From Crocinitomix sp044361315 (GTDB lineage Bacteria > Bacteroidota > Bacteroidia > Flavobacteriales_D > Crocinitomicaceae): a stretch of DNA of 64,000 nt. The stretch is from NCBI GenBank assembly GCA_044361315.1, contig JBIKJA010000003.1, positions 1 through 64,000 of the forward strand, in the 5' to 3' direction. The translations under genes and the position numbers were made by a program. Positions 60,990-64,000 of this stretch are shown here, in pieces (the stretch's first letter is position 1; every line of letters starts with the position of its first letter). The notes under the pieces are model-generated. The model saw only the letters and a program-made list of their open reading frames with translations. It searched no databases and was not told the origin of the DNA.

Positions 60990-61898
60990 TTAATTCATGA
61001 TTTCTTGGTAGACAGACGAACTGGCAGGGTCTAATTTCTTTAAGATACTCACCGCAGCATTTTTTTCTTTGATATCGGCCTGTGAAAAAATATTAACTAG
61101 CTCAGCACTCTTAGCCGTTAAAAACAATTGTAAATTTAATGATCCAGGACGAGCTCGTTGAATTTTATCAAGATTTTGCATGGTTTCCAAAATTTTTTTT
61201 CTACCAGCAACCATGTCAGTATAAAAAATATCTAAACCACCCATATGGTAATCGTAATAAGCATTTCGTAAAGGGCTAAATAAGGGTTGTAAAACATTGT
61301 CTACTAACCAAAAACGATTTCTTTTATTTCCTCCAGAGGCAGACCAACCTTCGTCGCCTGAGTTTTTTGCATTATTAGCAATTTGTTGAGCTGCATTAAA
61401 ATAATTGTCGCCACCTTCTAGAGAGAAACTGTCGTAATCATATCCTAAAATCATATAGGCATAAAAGGATAAAATAGCGGACAAATTATCCCGATATTGA
61501 TAATTGCTCATTGGTAAAATTGCCGAGTTCCTTAAAAATGAAATGGAGAAATCATCATCGACGTGATTGAATAAAGTGCTATTGTACGTTGTGTTATAAA
61601 CAGGACGCGTAGATTGAATTTGAATTTTTCCTTTAAAAGTTGTAGTGCTCGGCATGTCAGTCACCGTGATCAAGATGTTGCAATTAATGCGTTCTTCAAT
61701 TTCAAATAAATCGCTAGTCCATTTAGTAGTATTCATGAAATCATAAATTGAATTTTCCAATTCTAAAAAGATTTCTTTTTCTACCGGGCCCATTGATAAT
61801 TTCGGATCAGGTAAAATATCCACTTGGCAGTTTAATTCTTGTGAAATTCCTTTCGCAATTGGCAAACAAACAAGCAGTACTATTAAAATTCGTTTCAT
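60990..61898 (-). CDS. DUF4835 family secreted protein
   Basis: A 302-residue exported protein with signal peptide (MKRILIVLLVCLPIAKGISQ). The DUF4835 (PorT-like neighbour) signature is clear: LNCQVDILPDPKLSMGPVEK, then EKEIFLELENSIYDFMNTTK and SFYAYMILGYDYDSFSLEGG. It belongs to the set next to coaBC in most Bacteroidota; function unknown, probably periplasmic. It overlaps coaBC by 4 bases. Confidence 0.92.
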   Translation of the reverse strand: MKRILIVLLVCLPIAKGISQELNCQVDILPDPKLSMGPVEKEIFLELENSIYDFMNTTKWTSDLFEIEERINCNILITVTDMPSTTTFKGKIQIQSTRPVYNTTYNSTLFNHVDDDFSISFLRNSAILPMSNYQYRDNLSAILSFYAYMILGYDYDSFSLEGGDNYFNAAQQIANNAKNSGDEGWSASGGNKRNRFWLVDNVLQPLFSPLRNAYYDYHMGGLDIFYTDMVAGRKKILETMQNLDKIQRARPGSLNLQLFLTAKSAELVNIFSQADIKEKNAAVSILKKLDPASSSVYQEIMN

Positions 61899-63094
61899 GA
61901 AATTTCGCTTTCAATTTCGTCCAAAATGTCATTTACAACCGTAGACTTATTCTTTAACTCAAAAGTAATAAAATTATTGTTTTTTTTGAGAATTGTCACC
62001 TTATTTGTTGTTTTTCCAAATCCAGCTCCTTCATCTTTTAAAGAATTTAACACCAGCAAATCTAATTTTTTTCGGTTAAATTTTTCTGTGGCATGTGCCA
62101 TTTCATTGGTTGTCTCTAATGCAAATCCTACCAAAAACTGAGGCGTTTTCTTGTTTTCACCCGCCCAAGCTAAGATGTCAGGATTTTTAGTTAATTGCAA
62201 GGTTAACTCGTTGTCTTTTTTCTTAATTTTTTCATCGGTAGGGGCAATTGGACGATAATCGGCAACAGCGGCACTAAAAATTCCGATGTCACATTTCTCC
62301 CAAACCAATTCAACCGCAGCTTTCATTTGTACAGCGGTTGTGACAGGTACAACTTTTATCCGATGGTCTTTTACTTTTTCATTGGTTGGACCTGTTACCA
62401 AAATTACATTTGCACCGCGATCGGCTAAAGCATCTGCCAAAAGAATACCTGTTTTACCACTTGAGTGATTACCAATAAAACGTACAGGATCAATTGGCTC
62501 GTAGGTAGGGCCTCCGGTGACTAGCACTGTTTTGTTTTTTAATTTTGAAGAAAGTTGAAAGTATTCATCAATTAATTCGGCGATCGTTTCGGGTTCTTCC
62601 ATACGCCCTTTTCCTTCTAGGCCACTCGCTAATTCACCGTCGGTTGGTTCAATTACTTTAATCCCTTTTTCAGAAAGAAGTTTCAGATTTTCTTGCGTTG
62701 AGAAATGAGCGAACATATCTAAATCCATCGCAGGAGCAATCCAAACGGGACAGCGGCTACTAAGGTAGGTGGCCAATAAAATATTGTCACAGTTACCACT
62801 CACCAATTTAGATAGTGTGCTGGCAGAGCATGGCGCTATTATAATGATATCAGCCCAAAGGCCAAGTTCGACATGGTTTTCCCATTCACCTTCTTTGTTT
62901 TTAATAAACTCAAGAATGACAGGATTTTTGGATAAGGTAGCTAAAGTTAATGAGGAAATAAAATCCAGTGAAGAGGGAGTCATAATAACTTTTACCTCGG
63001 CACCTAGTTTTATTAAAGATCGAATTAAATAAGCTGATTTATATGCAGCTATACTTCCTGTTACGCCAACTATGATTTTTTTGCCAAAAAGCAT
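61895..63094 (-). CDS. coaBC: Phosphopantothenoylcysteine synthetase/decarboxylase CoaBC
   Basis: A 399-residue fused enzyme making 4'-phosphopantetheine for coenzyme A. The CoaC half has GVTGSIAAYKSAYLIRSL, an FMN-binding region and APAMDLDMFAH, with the active-site loop near ASGLEGKGRM. The CoaB half begins at about 185 (VLVTGGPTYEPIDPVRFIGN, then HSSGKTG). It is the third gene of the bamD-rpoZ-coaBC-DUF4835 series. Cytoplasmic. Confidence 0.96.
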   Translation of the reverse strand: MLFGKKIIVGVTGSIAAYKSAYLIRSLIKLGAEVKVIMTPSSLDFISSLTLATLSKNPVILEFIKNKEGEWENHVELGLWADIIIIAPCSASTLSKLVSGNCDNILLATYLSSRCPVWIAPAMDLDMFAHFSTQENLKLLSEKGIKVIEPTDGELASGLEGKGRMEEPETIAELIDEYFQLSSKLKNKTVLVTGGPTYEPIDPVRFIGNHSSGKTGILLADALADRGANVILVTGPTNEKVKDHRIKVVPVTTAVQMKAAVELVWEKCDIGIFSAAVADYRPIAPTDEKIKKKDNELTLQLTKNPDILAWAGENKKTPQFLVGFALETTNEMAHATEKFNRKKLDLLVLNSLKDEGAGFGKTTNKVTILKKNNNFITFELKNKSTVVNDILDEIESEIS

Positions 63095-63099
63095 TTTGT

Positions 63100-63432
63100 T
63101 TAATTTGCCTCTTCTGAAGCATCTCTTACATACACTTTTCCACTTACATATTCTTGGATAGCGATAGCAACAGGTTTAGGTAAACCTTCGTAAAATTTAG
63201 AGATTTCAATTTGTTCTCTATTTTCGAAAATTTCTTCTAAATTATCTGTGGTTGATGCGAATTCTGCAAGTTTGTTGGTCAACTCTTCTCGCATTTCAGC
63301 ACTAATTTGGTTTGAACGTTTTGCAATTGCGATCAACGACTCATAAATGTTCCCTGACTTATCAGAAATTGTTTCTAAATCTCTTGTGATAGTTGAACGT
63401 TCTGCGTTGGTGTTCTTATAATTAATACTCAT
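63100..63432 (-). CDS. rpoZ: RNA polymerase omega subunit
   Basis: A 110-residue omega subunit of the Bacteroidota type: TRDLETISDKSGNIYESLIA, then IAKRSNQISAEMREELTNKL. Omega helps assemble beta-prime. The short gaps to bamD (14 bases) and coaBC (5 bases) suggest one operon. Confidence 0.92.
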   Translation of the reverse strand: MSINYKNTNAERSTITRDLETISDKSGNIYESLIAIAKRSNQISAEMREELTNKLAEFASTTDNLEEIFENREQIEISKFYEGLPKPVAIAIQEYVSGKVYVRDASEEAN

Positions 63433-63446
63433 ATCTTCGTTTTTCC

Positions 63447-64000
63447 TTAGTTAATTTCTTTAAACTCTTCAATTGCCTTTTCCGTTTGCTTTTTGATGCC
63501 ATTTAATTCATCAAGTTTATTAGAATCCGGAAAGAGGGATGCAAATGTACGATAACTTTTGAGAGTATTGTTGAGACGCTCCATTTTTTTCTCATCAATA
63601 CTGTTAATTGCTAATTTAAAATTGCTCAAAACCAATAAGTAATGAATTTCTTCCTTAAATGTTGACTCTGGAAATTTTTGCAAGGTTTGTTCGAGTGCAA
63701 CTACTGCCGAGTTGTAATTTTCAGTTTTGTAATAAAGTTTGGCGTATTCAAATTGTTTCAATTCAAGTTTCGCTCTTAAATTATCCATGATCTGATTACA
63801 AGAGTCGATTCTTGAACTTGATGGGTACTCGTCAATAAAAATCTGTAATTGATCCAATGCATTATAGGTTTCTGTTTGGTCCAGCGAATACTCGGGCGAA
63901 TTTTTAACAGAACAAATTGCGCTCAGGAACAAAGCTTCCTCGGCGAGATTACTTTTTGGATATTTACGGATAAAACGTTTAAAATAATAACCTGACAAAT
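63447..64000 (-). CDS. bamD: Outer membrane assembly lipoprotein BamD (partial)
   Basis: The last about 184 residues of a BamD protein, cut by the window edge. Tetratricopeptide-like helices are visible (FKRFIRKYPKSNLAEEALFL, then AVVALEQTLQKFPESTFKEE). BamD is the essential lipoprotein partner of BamA in outer-membrane protein insertion. The signal peptide and lipobox lie beyond 64000. Confidence 0.9.
   Translation of the reverse strand, partial: LSGYYFKRFIRKYPKSNLAEEALFLSAICSVKNSPEYSLDQTETYNALDQLQIFIDEYPSSSRIDSCNQIMDNLRAKLELKQFEYAKLYYKTENYNSAVVALEQTLQKFPESTFKEEIHYLLVLSNFKLAINSIDEKKMERLNNTLKSYRTFASLFPDSNKLDELNGIKKQTEKAIEEFKEIN

Noticed and set aside
1..64000. CRISPR arrays, rRNA genes and prophage structural genes
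   Set aside because: None seen: no regular repeat-spacer pattern, no rRNA-like stretch, and no capsid, tail, portal or terminase motifs among the proteins.

Overview
The window looks like chromosomal DNA of a low-GC member of Bacteroidota, most likely class Flavobacteriia and perhaps near Crocinitomicaceae/Fluviicola (the family is inference). Evidence: gldF-gldG, a type IX secretion (T9SS) sorted protein, a DUF5723/TSP3/OmpA protein, Bacteroidota families (DUF4293, DUF4340, DUF4476, DUF4783, DUF4835), the bamD-rpoZ-coaBC-DUF4835-recN order, TAnnTTTG-type -7 promoter elements, and few Shine-Dalgarno sequences.

Positions 1-19.8 kb are an accessory region that stops near a tRNA-Asp(GTC) gene. 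It opens with a secreted coiled-coil protein of unknown function and a graveyard of transposase scraps (IS4-like 1889-2185, IS3-like 3402-3578, later IS1182-like 13032-13240) around a stray T9SS C-terminal domain. Next comes a probable restriction-modification island (4124-12865): two small XRE regulators, a full 5-methylcytosine methyltransferase, a compact second methyltransferase-like protein, McrB-like and McrC-like proteins, and two downstream genes with nuclease-like motifs. Its layout recalls the LlaJI and BsuMI systems. From 13 to 17.6 kb lie small orphan genes separated by hairpin-rich, cassette-like spacers, and a three-gene HipB-HipS-HipT type toxin-antitoxin operon with three evenly spaced operator-like sites. 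A short minus-strand operon (HTH protein, degenerate zinc-ribbon-like protein, membrane peptide) and a 311-residue orphan precede the tRNA.

From 19.8 kb to the end the sequence reads as core genome: a DUF58 protein, YidD, a DsbD-type thiol:disulfide interchange protein, RNase HII, an envelope pair (756-residue protein plus OmpA-family protein), RlmH, a Wzx-like flippase, RdgB, a Uup-type ABC-F protein, a response regulator and 7TMR-DISM histidine kinase, a NatAB-like exporter, Ppx/GppA, a CAP-domain envelope protein, gldF-gldG-DUF4340-cysteine desulfurase, an M74-like murein endopeptidase, a large T9SS-secreted PNGase F-like protein, a DUF4476 protein, recN, DUF4835, coaBC, rpoZ and the 3' part of bamD cut by the window edge.

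Most noteworthy: the LlaJI/BsuMI-like locus with two extra nuclease-like genes, the HipBST-like operon with threonines at the positions of HipT's regulatory serines, its periodic operator array, a long C homopolymer inside dsbD, and cassette-like spacer hairpins without a visible integrase.
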